Of a stretch of DNA of 64,000 nucleotides, positions 42,685 to 51,472 are shown piece after piece; positions within the stretch are counted from its first letter, which is position 1; each line of letters starts with the position of its first letter. The notes beneath the pieces are model-generated. The model did not search any database. It was given only the letters and a program-made list of their open reading frames with translations, and was not told the origin of the DNA. Position numbers and translations under genes: made by a program. The stretch spans positions 29,600-93,599 of the forward strand of contig DFXE01000002.1 of the NCBI GenBank assembly GCA_002381645.1, given 5' to 3'. Source of the stretch: Bacteroidales bacterium UBA4116 (GTDB lineage Bacteria; Bacteroidota; Bacteroidia; Bacteroidales; Tannerellaceae).

Positions 42685-43431
42685 TTATTTGTAAATATAA
42701 TAAGGAGTTAATTCTTTATCCGGAAGCTTCCCATCGCATAGCTCAGCGATAAGATGATAAATGGAAACAGCAAAATCACTCTCTTCCAGAACAGACTCTC
42801 CCCCAGTAGAAAAAATATTGGTCCATGCTGAAACCGGTATACTACCCATAAACCTGAAAAATTTACTTAAAAAACTACCGGATTTAGTAAGCACCTGGGA
42901 GCCTGTCTTTGTCATTTGATATTTTTTCAACGGAGCTTCTTTCTTCAGGCGAGTTAAACGGTCATTCTGGCGGTGAAGTATTTTTGCCTTCTCATCCAGC
43001 TTTTTTCCATACCTGACCATCTGCTCACTTACATACCCATAAAAATCATTCGCTACAAACTCCTCACCAATATAGTAGCTGAACCGGATGGAAGTAGTAA
43101 ACAACCCATTGGATTCGGCGTGCAATTCCCCGGTGGTAGGGTGAATAAGGCCAAATTTGCCTTGTTCGTATTCTATCACACACGATTGAATTACCTGGTA
43201 AGCGATTTCCCTGTATTTGGGTTTGCTTATGACGCGCTCATGTGTATCCTGGAATACCTTTTGTATATGATGCGGACTTATCTTATTAAAAATATAATGG
43301 ACATAAGCTTTTCTGTTTTGAACACTTTTCATCATATTATTGAGATGCAACCGCGCCTTCTCTTTATCCTCAGGAGTTTGAGACATCAAAAGATTGTTGC
43401 GGTACCGGGTATACGCGGTAGAGTCTGGCAT
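42685..43431 (-). CDS. Unrecognised protein of 248 residues
   Basis: No family recognised and no signal peptide. The first half is helical and rich in charged and aromatic residues (RAYVHYIFNKISPHHIQ-like segment, YREIAYQVIQSCVIEYEQG). A central SIRFSYYIGEEFVANDFYGYVS is followed by a Lys/Arg-rich coiled stretch at about 150-180 (KKLDEKAKILHRQNDRLTRL). A moderately hydrophobic segment (FLSKFFRFMGSIPVSAW) follows. The C-terminus is acidic then Tyr-rich (YYIYK). It heads the operon with the two signal-peptidase-like lipoproteins. A long reading on the opposite strand (42973-43554) is its shadow. Confidence 0.65.
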   Translation of the reverse strand: MPDSTAYTRYRNNLLMSQTPEDKEKARLHLNNMMKSVQNRKAYVHYIFNKISPHHIQKVFQDTHERVISKPKYREIAYQVIQSCVIEYEQGKFGLIHPTTGELHAESNGLFTTSIRFSYYIGEEFVANDFYGYVSEQMVRYGKKLDEKAKILHRQNDRLTRLKKEAPLKKYQMTKTGSQVLTKSGSFLSKFFRFMGSIPVSAWTNIFSTGGESVLEESDFAVSIYHLIAELCDGKLPDKELTPYYIYK

Positions 43432-43844
43432 ACGAATTGTTTTTATCGGTTATATACGGTTGTTAAGGTATTAATTATAAAATGGACTGTATACTTATTA
43501 CAGCGGATAGATTTGTTAAAAAGTTTAAATATACATCCTAAACCAAATAAATAAACCGGTCGGCAGTAGGTTCACCATCAACTATAACCACAGCGGATAC
43601 ACGCGGATAAAACCTATAACCCGCCCCCATAGTAAAAACCTGAAAGATGAAGGCATATAAACCATCGCCTTCAGGATTATGGACTACAAATCAAATACTT
43701 ACAACAGGCTGAAGGCTGAAGGGAAAAATATTGAAAAAAACATATGGGCTATATAACCCGGTATATACGCTTATCCGTGCAACCGCATACCTAAAGCTCT
43801 TTAAATTATTTTACAACAATACGTAAGGAACCGTTGTTTGTCGT
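43432..43844. other. Gene-free intergenic stretch
   Basis: About 410 bp between divergent genes. I see no gene, RNA or mobile element. A short hairpin TGAAGGC / GCCTTCA (about 43647-43673) and scattered AT-rich words are all it shows before the ABC exporter promoter. Confidence 0.5.
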
Positions 43845-43852
43845 TATATTTG
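43845..43852 (+). promoter_or_regulatory. -7 box of the ABC exporter operon
   Basis: TATATTTG is a perfect TAnnTTTG and lies only 9 nt before the ATG at 43862, so the transcript would be leaderless or nearly so. Confidence 0.5.
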
Positions 43853-43861
43853 CATCTGTCG

Positions 43862-45589
43862 ATGAAGAAATATTGGGAAATACTCAAAAAATATAAGATA
43901 AGTTTAGCCGTTAGCCCTTTTCTTGTACTGATAACCGTACTCAGCGAAACGGTACAGCCGATGTATATGGCAAGGATCATAGACGAGGGTGTAGCGCCGC
44001 GCGATTTATCGGTGATCAGCGAGACAGGTTTATATATGGTATTGATCTCCCTTGCCGGATTAGTGATCAGCGTGATCAATATTTATATTTCGTCCAAAAC
44101 ATCCATAAGTTTTGGCACCGATTTACGTACCGCACTATTCGATAAAATTCAGCAACTTTCGTTCAACGATATCGACAAGTTCAGTTCGGCATCGCTTATC
44201 ACCCGCCTGACCAATGATATATCCCGTGTACAGCAAATTGTTCTGATGTCGATGCGCATGTTGTTCCGCGCCCCGCTTATGTTGGTCATGGCGGTATTCT
44301 TTGTGGTCAGGATAAACGCGCAACTCGCCCTTATCCTGCTTGCTGCCATTCCTATATTAGGTATCAGCGTATTCCTGATCCTGAGAAAAGGCTTTCCGCT
44401 TTTTTTAAAGGTACAGCAACAAGTAGATAAATTAAACGCTGTGGTGCGCGAGAACCTGATAAATATCCGGGTGGTTAAATCGTTTGTCAGGGAAGATTTC
44501 GAAACCAGGAAATTCGTAAGGAGCAGCGAAGATCTGCGCGACCTGGTGATCCGGGCATCCAACATTGTGGTGGCCATGTTTCCCGTCATGCAGCTGGTCA
44601 TGAACCTTTCCATTATCGCTATCCTGTGGGTAGGTGGATATAAGGTGATGCACGACGATTTAAAGGTAGGCGAGCTGATCTCTTTCGTCAACTACCTGAC
44701 GCAGGTGCTTATGGCGCTGATGATGCTTTCTATGGTGATCATGACGTTCGCAAGAGCGTCGGCTTCTTCCGAGCGGATTGTGGAAGTGCTTAATACCGAT
44801 CCGTCGTTGCAAAACACCCCGGTAGGGCGACTGGATAAATACCAGGTTCACAAAGGCAACGTTAGCTTTAAGAATGTCAGTTTCCGGTATGCGGGCGGTG
44901 AAGAAGACGTTTTACGGAATATAAACTTCGATGTTGCACAAGGCGAAACCATAGCGGTAGTAGGTGCCACCGGTTCGGCTAAAACATCCATGGTACAACT
45001 TATTCCGCGGCTTTACGACGTAACGCAAGGTGAGCTGCTGATTGACGGTATAAATGTAAAAGACTACAACCTGGATGAATTGCACGCGGGTATCGGAATG
45101 GTACTTCAGAAGAATGAATTATTTACCGGTACGATCACGGATAACCTGAAATGGGGAAAGCCCGATGCTACTCCCGCCGAAATCGAAGAGGCGACAAAAG
45201 CCGCTGAAGCGCATGAATTTATACTGAATTTTCCGGAGGGTTACGATACCATGCTGGGACGTGGCGGTGTAAACGTTTCGGGAGGTCAAAAGCAACGGCT
45301 TTGCATTGCCCGCGCGCTTCTGCGAAAGCCTAAGATATTGATTCTCGACGACAGCACAAGCGCCGTGGATACGGAAACAGAACTGAGGATAAGAAAGAAC
45401 CTGAATGCATTGCTGCACGATACCACTGTGTTTATCATTACCCAACGGGTAAATACCATGCAATCGGCAGACCGCGTTATCGTGCTGGAAGACGGCGAAA
45501 TAGATGCCATAGGCACGCCGGACGAATTGATTAAAACATCCGGTGTTTATAAAGAAATATATCATTCACAACAAATTGCAATTGATTAA
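43862..45589 (+). CDS. ABC exporter half-transporter, degenerate-site subunit
   Basis: Inner-membrane ABC exporter subunit of 575 residues, started at the ATG at 43862. Six membrane helices (about residues 10-300) are followed by the ATP-binding domain. The Walker A loop reads GATGSAKTS, with Ala where Gly usually precedes Lys. The signature is VSGGQKQR, and Walker B is ILILDDSTSAVD, with Asp replacing the catalytic Glu. These are the hallmarks of the degenerate partner in a heterodimeric exporter. The canonical partner begins on the next base after its stop. Substrate unknown: lipids or drugs in characterised relatives. Confidence 0.93.
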   Translation: MKKYWEILKKYKISLAVSPFLVLITVLSETVQPMYMARIIDEGVAPRDLSVISETGLYMVLISLAGLVISVINIYISSKTSISFGTDLRTALFDKIQQLSFNDIDKFSSASLITRLTNDISRVQQIVLMSMRMLFRAPLMLVMAVFFVVRINAQLALILLAAIPILGISVFLILRKGFPLFLKVQQQVDKLNAVVRENLINIRVVKSFVREDFETRKFVRSSEDLRDLVIRASNIVVAMFPVMQLVMNLSIIAILWVGGYKVMHDDLKVGELISFVNYLTQVLMALMMLSMVIMTFARASASSERIVEVLNTDPSLQNTPVGRLDKYQVHKGNVSFKNVSFRYAGGEEDVLRNINFDVAQGETIAVVGATGSAKTSMVQLIPRLYDVTQGELLIDGINVKDYNLDELHAGIGMVLQKNELFTGTITDNLKWGKPDATPAEIEEATKAAEAHEFILNFPEGYDTMLGRGGVNVSGGQKQRLCIARALLRKPKILILDDSTSAVDTETELRIRKNLNALLHDTTVFIITQRVNTMQSADRVIVLEDGEIDAIGTPDELIKTSGVYKEIYHSQQIAID

Positions 45590-47362
45590 ATGGCACACGG
45601 CGACCAAATGAACCATAGCGGCAAACCGAAGGAGGGCAGGAAAACGTTCTTCCGGCTGCTTTCGTATCTTGCCTGCGATAAAAGCCTTCTGTTTGTGATT
45701 GGTTTCCTTATTATCATCGGTATCGTCACCAGCCTGCTGGGTTCGTATATGATACGCCCGATCATCAATGATTATATTATACCGGGCGATTACAACGGGT
45801 TGGTCAGGATACTGCTTATACTGGGAGGGATCTACCTCGTCGGCGTAGTGGCCGTTTATATCCAGTATATCCTACTGAATAAGATAGGCCAGCGAACGGT
45901 AACCCGTATGCGGACCGACCTGTTCGGTAAAATGGAGCATCTGCCTATCAAATACTTCGATACGCACCAGCACGGCGACCTGATGAGCCGTTATACCAAC
46001 GATATCGACCGGATAAGCGACGCGCTGACCGACAGCCTTTCGGATATTCTTTCCAGCGCTTTGACCCTGATCGGCATATTCTGCCTGATGCTGTATATCA
46101 GCCCCATTCTTACGTTAGTGGTCTTAATCACAGTACCCGTCATGTTTCTTTTTGCAAGATTGATCGTAAGCCGCAGCCGCAGGTACTTCAAGGCGCAGCA
46201 GGAATCACTCGGTAATATAAACGGCTATATTGAAGAAATGATCAGCGGACAAAAGGTAATTAAAGTATTCGGGCACGAAGAGAAGGTGGAGGCCGACTTT
46301 GATATACAAAACCGCGACCTGAGGGACAAATCATTGAAAGCTCAGTTTTACTCCGGCCTGATGATGCCCGTTATGCAAAACCTGAATACGCTGAATTACG
46401 TGATCATTACAATCGTAGGGGCATTACTGGCCATTTACAGGGGTTTCGACGTGGGAGGTTTAGCGGCCTTTTTACAGTATTCGCGTCAATTCGGACGTCC
46501 AATCAATGAACTGGCGAGTTTATATAATAATATACAGGCAGCTTTCGCGGGTGCGGAACGTATCTTCCAGATCATCGACGAGGCGCCGGAAGAGGCGGAT
46601 ATTCCCGATGCCGTGGAATTAAAAGGAATTAAGGGCGATGTGGAAATGAAAAATGTGGTATTCGGGTATAAACCGGAAAAAACGATCCTGAAAGGGGTTT
46701 CCATGCATGCGTTGCCCGGATGTAAAATAGCGTTGGTAGGCGCTACCGGAGCTGGTAAAACCACCATATTGAACCTGTTGCCCCGTTTCTTTGATATCCG
46801 GGAAGGAGAGATCACGATAGATGGACATCCGATAAACCGGGTTACCCGCAACAGCCTCCGTCAGTCTATGGCTATCGTATTGCAGGATACGCATTTATTT
46901 ACGGGAACAGTAAGGGAAAACATCCGCTTCGGACGGTTGGAAGCCACGGATGAAGAAGTGATGGAGGCGGCGAAATTGACGGCAGCCCATTCGTTTATCA
47001 AACGCCTTCCGCATGGTTATGATACCTTACTTGAAAACGACGGCGCCAATTTAAGCCAGGGACAACGGCAGTTATTGAATATTGCACGCGCGGCCGTTGC
47101 CGACCCGTCTATTTTACTGTTGGACGAAGCGACAAGCAATATCGATACCCGTAGCGAGATCCTTATTCAAAAAGGGCTGGATAAATTAATGGAGGGCCGG
47201 ACGAGCCTGATCATTGCGCACAGGCTTTCCACCATACGTAACGCCGACCTGATACTGGTGCTCGAACAGGGACAGATCATTGAGCAGGGAAGCCATGACG
47301 AACTTATCCGGCTAAAGGGAAAATACTTTACGTTGAATCAGGAACAGTTCAACCCGCATTAA
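45590..47362 (+). CDS. ABC exporter half-transporter, canonical subunit
   Basis: 590 residues with six membrane helices and a C-terminal ATPase. Walker A is GATGAGKTT, Q-loop LQDTHLF, signature LSQGQRQLL, Walker B ILLLDEATSNID with the catalytic Glu, and the H-loop His is in IIAHRLSTI. It completes the heterodimer with the subunit directly upstream, which has the degenerate site. The proteins are related to MsbA and to the TM287/288-type exporters. Confidence 0.95.
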   Translation: MAHGDQMNHSGKPKEGRKTFFRLLSYLACDKSLLFVIGFLIIIGIVTSLLGSYMIRPIINDYIIPGDYNGLVRILLILGGIYLVGVVAVYIQYILLNKIGQRTVTRMRTDLFGKMEHLPIKYFDTHQHGDLMSRYTNDIDRISDALTDSLSDILSSALTLIGIFCLMLYISPILTLVVLITVPVMFLFARLIVSRSRRYFKAQQESLGNINGYIEEMISGQKVIKVFGHEEKVEADFDIQNRDLRDKSLKAQFYSGLMMPVMQNLNTLNYVIITIVGALLAIYRGFDVGGLAAFLQYSRQFGRPINELASLYNNIQAAFAGAERIFQIIDEAPEEADIPDAVELKGIKGDVEMKNVVFGYKPEKTILKGVSMHALPGCKIALVGATGAGKTTILNLLPRFFDIREGEITIDGHPINRVTRNSLRQSMAIVLQDTHLFTGTVRENIRFGRLEATDEEVMEAAKLTAAHSFIKRLPHGYDTLLENDGANLSQGQRQLLNIARAAVADPSILLLDEATSNIDTRSEILIQKGLDKLMEGRTSLIIAHRLSTIRNADLILVLEQGQIIEQGSHDELIRLKGKYFTLNQEQFNPH

Positions 47363-47372
47363 GCAGGCGGCG

Positions 47373-47627
47373 TCAAAGGAGGGTTTTTAACGCCTTGGCA
47401 ATCTGGTCGGGACAGGATGTTTGTTTACCCCCGCATTTAACCCCTTCCAGACGGTCGATAACGTCGTGTATATCCATTCCCTCCATAAGTCTGGATATGC
47501 CCTGTGAATTTCCGTGACAACCCCCGACTATCTCGATTTGGGTTATTTTGTTGCCGTCGGTATCGATAATGATCTTTTTAGAGCAAACTTTTCCGTCGGG
47601 TATATAAGTGAGTTGATTGGTATTCAT
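47373..47627 (-). CDS. TSCPD domain protein (TIGR03905 type)
   Basis: Small cytoplasmic protein of 84 residues. It contains GGCHGNSQGISRLMEGMDI and the name-giving TSCPDQIAKAL near the C-terminus, with four Cys that suggest metal binding. Related domains are found attached to adenosylcobalamin-dependent ribonucleotide reductases. The role of the stand-alone form is unknown. It is convergent with the ABC operon (10 bp apart) and divergent from folC. Confidence 0.9.
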   Translation of the reverse strand: MNTNQLTYIPDGKVCSKKIIIDTDGNKITQIEIVGGCHGNSQGISRLMEGMDIHDVIDRLEGVKCGGKQTSCPDQIAKALKTLL

Positions 47628-47670
47628 TTTTTCATGTCTTTTACCGGTACAAAGGTATGGATTATTTATT

Positions 47671-47678
47671 TATATTTG
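47671..47678 (+). promoter_or_regulatory. -7 box of folC
   Basis: TATATTTG, perfect TAnnTTTG, 21 nt before the ATG at 47700. It also argues against the longer in-frame folC start at 47514, which would lie upstream of this promoter. Confidence 0.55.
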
Positions 47679-47699
47679 TACGAACTTAAATTTAAAAGC

Positions 47700-49007
47700 A
47701 TGACATACAACGAAACCTTGAGCTATTTATTTACGAGTACACCTGTATTTCAGCACAGTGGAGCGGCTGCATATAAACCGGGTTTGGAAACAAGTATTGC
47801 TTTAGACAATCACTTTAATAATCCGCATAAGTCATACAAAACCATTCATGTGGGCGGTACGAACGGCAAAGGTTCTGTCTGCCACCTGCTGGCTGCTATA
47901 TTACAAAAATCGGGCTATAAAGTCGGACTGTATACTTCACCCCACCTGGTGGATTTCAGGGAACGTATCCGTGTAAACGGAGAAATGATCTCAAAAGAAT
48001 ATGTGGTGGAGTTTGTGGAAAAACATAAAAGCTTTTTCGAACCGCTTGAGCCTTCTTTCTTTGAACTTACTTCTACCATGGCATTCGATTATTTTCGTCA
48101 TGAAAATGTTGATGTAGCCGTCATTGAAGTAGGTTTGGGCGGCCGGCTCGACAGCACGAATATCATTACGCCTATGGTAAGTGTTATCACAAGTATCAGC
48201 AAAGACCATACGCAGTTCCTCGGAGATACATTGGGGGAAATAGCGTTTGAGAAAGCCGGCATAATCAAACCCGGTATCCCGGTAGTGATTGGGGCGATGA
48301 ATAATAATAAGGTGGTTGAGGATGTGATCATAAAAAAGGCAAAGGAACTGAAAGCTCCTTTATTCAATCCTATTGACGAAGAGGTAATGATTGAAGAAGC
48401 GCATCTTTCGGAAAAAGGTGAATGGTATTACAATTCTGCCGATTACGGACAGTTATTCGGTGAATTGAACGGGCTTATCCAGTATAACAACGCTCAAACG
48501 GTTTTATGCGTTTTACGGGTTTTAGCTGTTTTAGGCATGGATATACCAAGGGAAGCCGTGAGGGACGGTTTCGAACATGTGGTGGAAATAACCGGGTTAC
48601 AGGGCCGCTGGCAGGAAGTATTGTTTGCCCCTTATACCGTATTGGACACGGGGCATAATACCGGGGCATGGAAATACCTTACTATCCAGATCGAGGCCGA
48701 AGCGCAGTCGCGCCCTAACCTGTATATGATAATCGGATTGTCCAACGACAAGGATATTGACGAAATACTGGAAGAAATGCCGAAAAATGCTACTTACCTG
48801 TTCACACAGGCATCCGTAGACCGCGCTTTGCCCGCAGGTGTTCTGGCTATGCGCGCGCAAGCCATCGGGCTTCAGGGAGATGTGTATGAAACGGTAGAGG
48901 ATGCGATTTACCATGTGCTCAAGATAGCAGGCGATGAAGATATGGTGTTTATAGGGGGAAGTAATTTTGTGGTAGCCGACGCCCTCCCTTTATTTGCTGA
49001 TACGTAA
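47700..49007 (+). CDS. folC: Bifunctional folylpolyglutamate / dihydrofolate synthase
   Basis: Mur-ligase-type enzyme of 435 residues that adds glutamate to dihydropteroate and folates in the cytoplasm. The P-loop is HVGGTNGKGSVCHLLA, followed by YTSPHLVDFRERIRVNG, EVGLGGRLDSTN and SKDHTQFLGDTLGEIAFEKAGI. The C-terminal domain has LDTGHNTGAWKYL, with Thr where many homologs have Ala. The ATG at 47700 is preferred because a -7 box lies just upstream and the family N-terminus is MTYNETLSYLF. Confidence 0.95.
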   Translation: MTYNETLSYLFTSTPVFQHSGAAAYKPGLETSIALDNHFNNPHKSYKTIHVGGTNGKGSVCHLLAAILQKSGYKVGLYTSPHLVDFRERIRVNGEMISKEYVVEFVEKHKSFFEPLEPSFFELTSTMAFDYFRHENVDVAVIEVGLGGRLDSTNIITPMVSVITSISKDHTQFLGDTLGEIAFEKAGIIKPGIPVVIGAMNNNKVVEDVIIKKAKELKAPLFNPIDEEVMIEEAHLSEKGEWYYNSADYGQLFGELNGLIQYNNAQTVLCVLRVLAVLGMDIPREAVRDGFEHVVEITGLQGRWQEVLFAPYTVLDTGHNTGAWKYLTIQIEAEAQSRPNLYMIIGLSNDKDIDEILEEMPKNATYLFTQASVDRALPAGVLAMRAQAIGLQGDVYETVEDAIYHVLKIAGDEDMVFIGGSNFVVADALPLFADT

Positions 49008-49033
49008 TAAGATATATTATAAACTCTATTTAT

Positions 49034-50404
49034 ATGACTGAAATTATAAGAAAAAAGTTGAGTGATTCGAAGGCCGCCCGGTGGACGGCTTTAATCGTAG
49101 TATCGTTTACCATGATGTGCGGCTATTTCATCACAGATGTAATGGCTCCCCTGGAAGACCTTCTCTTGCGTGAATACGGATGGACAAGTACGGAATACGG
49201 CATTTTTTCGGGTGCCTACGGATGGTTTAACGTATTCTTACTGATGTTGATTTTCGGAGGTATCATCCTTGATAAAATGGGGGTACGTTTTACCGGAAAG
49301 ATGGCTTGTTTACTGATGGTGAGCGGCGCTCTGCTGAAAGCGTATGCCGTATCAAGCTATTTTCCTTCGGGCGGCTCCATTTTAGGGATTAACTCACAGG
49401 TAGCTTTAGCCGGATTGGGATTTGCCGTATTCGGAATGGGTGTGGAGATAGCGGGTATCACCGTAAGCAAGATCATCGTAAAATGGTTTACCGGGCATGA
49501 GTTAGCGCTGGCCATGGGATTACAGGTAGCCCTGGCACGTATCGGCACAGCGTTTGCCCTCGGGTTCAGTTTACCGCTGGCTAAGCACTTCGAAGCTATT
49601 TCAGCGCCCGTACTGATCGGCGCATTGATGCTATGTATCGGAACGCTTTCTTTTTTCGTTTACAGTGTAATGGATAAAAAACTCGACGCATCGGAAGAAG
49701 CTTCACGCGTAGGGGAAAAAGAAGAAGGTTTCCAATTAAGCGATATAAGGATGATTGTTACCAACAAAGGTTTCTGGCTGATCGCTTTCCTTTGTGTGCT
49801 TTTTTATTCGGGCGTATTCCCGTTCCTTAAATTCGCCACTAAACTGATGATTTACAAATACGGTGTAGAAGAAAGCCTGGCGGGATATATCCCCAGCCTT
49901 TTACCGTTCGGCACTATTTTGCTTACCCCTTTATTCGGCAGCCTGTACGACCGTATAGGAAAAGGCGCCACCCTGATGTTGATCGGTTCATTTATGCTTA
50001 TTGTTGTTCACGGACTTTTTGCCTTGCCTATCCTCAACGAATGGTGGTTTGCCACGATTGTAATGATTGTTCTGGGAATTGCCTTTTCACTGGTTCCTTC
50101 GGCCATGTGGCCTTCCGTACCCAAGATCATACCGCAAAAACAATTAGGGACAGCTTACTCCCTTATATTCTATGTTCAAAACTGGGGGCTGATGGGTGTT
50201 CCTATGCTTATCGGCTGGGTTATTGATAAATATGCTAAAATCGAATTACCCGACGGAACATTAGACTATGATTACACTGTCCCCATGATGGTATTCACCC
50301 TGTTCGGTTTCTTAGCCGTAATTGTCGCCCTGATGCTGAAAGCAGAAGATAAAAAGAAAGGTTACGGACTTGAGAAACCCAATATCAATCCAAATAATCC
50401 ATAA
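49034..50404 (+). CDS. MFS transporter, substrate unknown
   Basis: Inner-membrane carrier of 456 residues with about 12 membrane segments, starting 26 bp after folC. It has a D-K-M-G-V-R version of the loop 2-3 motif (GGIILDKMGVRFTGK) and GLYDRIGKG-like loop 8-9 (GSLYDRIGKGATL). The helix LALAMGLQVALARIGTAFALG resembles organic-anion or nitrate-type carriers, but no substrate motif is decisive. Its stop codon overlaps the first unit of the 8-bp repeat array. Confidence 0.88.
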   Translation: MTEIIRKKLSDSKAARWTALIVVSFTMMCGYFITDVMAPLEDLLLREYGWTSTEYGIFSGAYGWFNVFLLMLIFGGIILDKMGVRFTGKMACLLMVSGALLKAYAVSSYFPSGGSILGINSQVALAGLGFAVFGMGVEIAGITVSKIIVKWFTGHELALAMGLQVALARIGTAFALGFSLPLAKHFEAISAPVLIGALMLCIGTLSFFVYSVMDKKLDASEEASRVGEKEEGFQLSDIRMIVTNKGFWLIAFLCVLFYSGVFPFLKFATKLMIYKYGVEESLAGYIPSLLPFGTILLTPLFGSLYDRIGKGATLMLIGSFMLIVVHGLFALPILNEWWFATIVMIVLGIAFSLVPSAMWPSVPKIIPQKQLGTAYSLIFYVQNWGLMGVPMLIGWVIDKYAKIELPDGTLDYDYTVPMMVFTLFGFLAVIVALMLKAEDKKKGYGLEKPNINPNNP

Positions 50405-50490
50405 CTGAATAATTCAATAACTGACTAACTGAATAATTTAATAACTCAGTAATTGATTAACTTAGTAATAGAATAATTGAATGAATGAAT
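50403..50490 (+). repeat. 8-bp degenerate tandem repeats, left arm (11 units)
   Basis: Eleven consecutive 8-mers around the consensus AAYTGAAT, in perfect 8-bp register from the MFS stop codon to 50490. They are the inverted counterpart of 50552-50639. Confidence 0.85.
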
Positions 50491-50551
50491 AGTATATCAA
50501 GTTTATAAAACGAAAAGTTTAATTATTCCTCTTTTACTTAATCAATTTATT

Positions 50552-50639
50552 ATTCAATGATTCAGTTAATCAGTCAATGAATTATTCAGTTAATCAGTTA
50601 TTGAGTCATTGAGTTATTCAATTAATGAGTTATTCAATT
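50552..50639 (-). repeat. 8-bp degenerate tandem repeats, right arm (11 units, inverted)
   Basis: Read on the minus strand, eleven 8-mers in perfect register (AATTGAAT, AACTCATT, AATTGAAT, AACTCAAT and so on). The array has the same length as the left arm, separated by 61 bp. It ends 9 nt before the ispE start codon, so the ispE leader can fold into a long hairpin. Confidence 0.85.
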
Positions 50640-50648
50640 AATAAACTT

Positions 50649-51461
50649 ATGATCTGTTTTCCGAATGCTAAGATAAATCTTGGTCTGAATGTTGTGGCTA
50701 AACGTCCGGACGGATATCATAATATTGAGACGATCTTCTATCCCGTTCCACTCAAAGATGCGTTGGAAGTGGTGGAAGCCGATGTCTTTTCTTTTAACCA
50801 GACAGGAATACCAATAGATGCTCCTGTTGAAAAAAACCTGGTGGTGAAAGCGATGAACCTCATAAAAGAAAAATTTCATTTACCGGTATTACAGGTTCAT
50901 TTATTAAAAGCGATTCCTTTTGGGGCGGGTTTAGGAGGAGGTTCTTCCGATGCGGCTTTTATGTTGAAATTAGTAAACGATTTTGCCGGACTGGATATTC
51001 CGGTTGAAGAGTTAGAAGAAATGGCTTCTTCGATTGGAGCGGACTGTCCTTTCTTTATCCGTAATAAACCGGTGTTTGCGTCGGGTACAGGAAATGTTTT
51101 CGAAACCATTGATCTTTCCCTCAAAGATTATTATATATGCATTATCAAGCCTGACATAGTGGTTTCTACGCCGGAAGCTTATGCTAATGTCACACCTTGC
51201 ATGCCTGATACCAGTCTGAAAGATATTATTCGTAAACCGGTAAGGGAATGGAAAAATGTAATGGTAAATGATTTCGAAAAAAGTGTATTTCAAAAATATC
51301 CCACTATTGGTAAACTTAAACAATCGTTATATAATGAAGGCGCAGTATATGCTTCCATGAGCGGGTCGGGTTCCTCTGTATTCGGTTTATTTGAACAACC
51401 TGTAGATAACGTAAAGAAAGTATTTCCGTCTTGTTTCGTCTGGCAAGGACAATTATCCTAA
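50649..51461 (+). CDS. ispE: 4-diphosphocytidyl-2-C-methyl-D-erythritol kinase
   Basis: GHMP kinase of the non-mevalonate isoprenoid pathway, 270 residues. The N-terminus FPNAKINLGLNVVAKRPDG is the family signature, the ATP loop is PFGAGLGGGSSDAAFMLK, and SMSGSGSSVFGLF is the third motif. The ATG at 50649 gives the family start. An upstream in-frame ATG at 50625 lies inside the repeat array and is rejected. The S9 peptidase gene follows after 11 bp. Confidence 0.95.
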   Translation: MICFPNAKINLGLNVVAKRPDGYHNIETIFYPVPLKDALEVVEADVFSFNQTGIPIDAPVEKNLVVKAMNLIKEKFHLPVLQVHLLKAIPFGAGLGGGSSDAAFMLKLVNDFAGLDIPVEELEEMASSIGADCPFFIRNKPVFASGTGNVFETIDLSLKDYYICIIKPDIVVSTPEAYANVTPCMPDTSLKDIIRKPVREWKNVMVNDFEKSVFQKYPTIGKLKQSLYNEGAVYASMSGSGSSVFGLFEQPVDNVKKVFPSCFVWQGQLS

Positions 51462-51472
51462 AAACAACGGCC

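Noticed and set aside
42973..43554. 193-codon reading on the plus strand
   Set aside because: It is antisense to the unknown gene 42685-43431, which is tightly packed in an operon; the plus-strand protein has no coherent composition.
47514..47699. Longer folC start
   Set aside because: It would run antisense through the TSCPD gene and lies upstream of a perfect -7 box at 47671.
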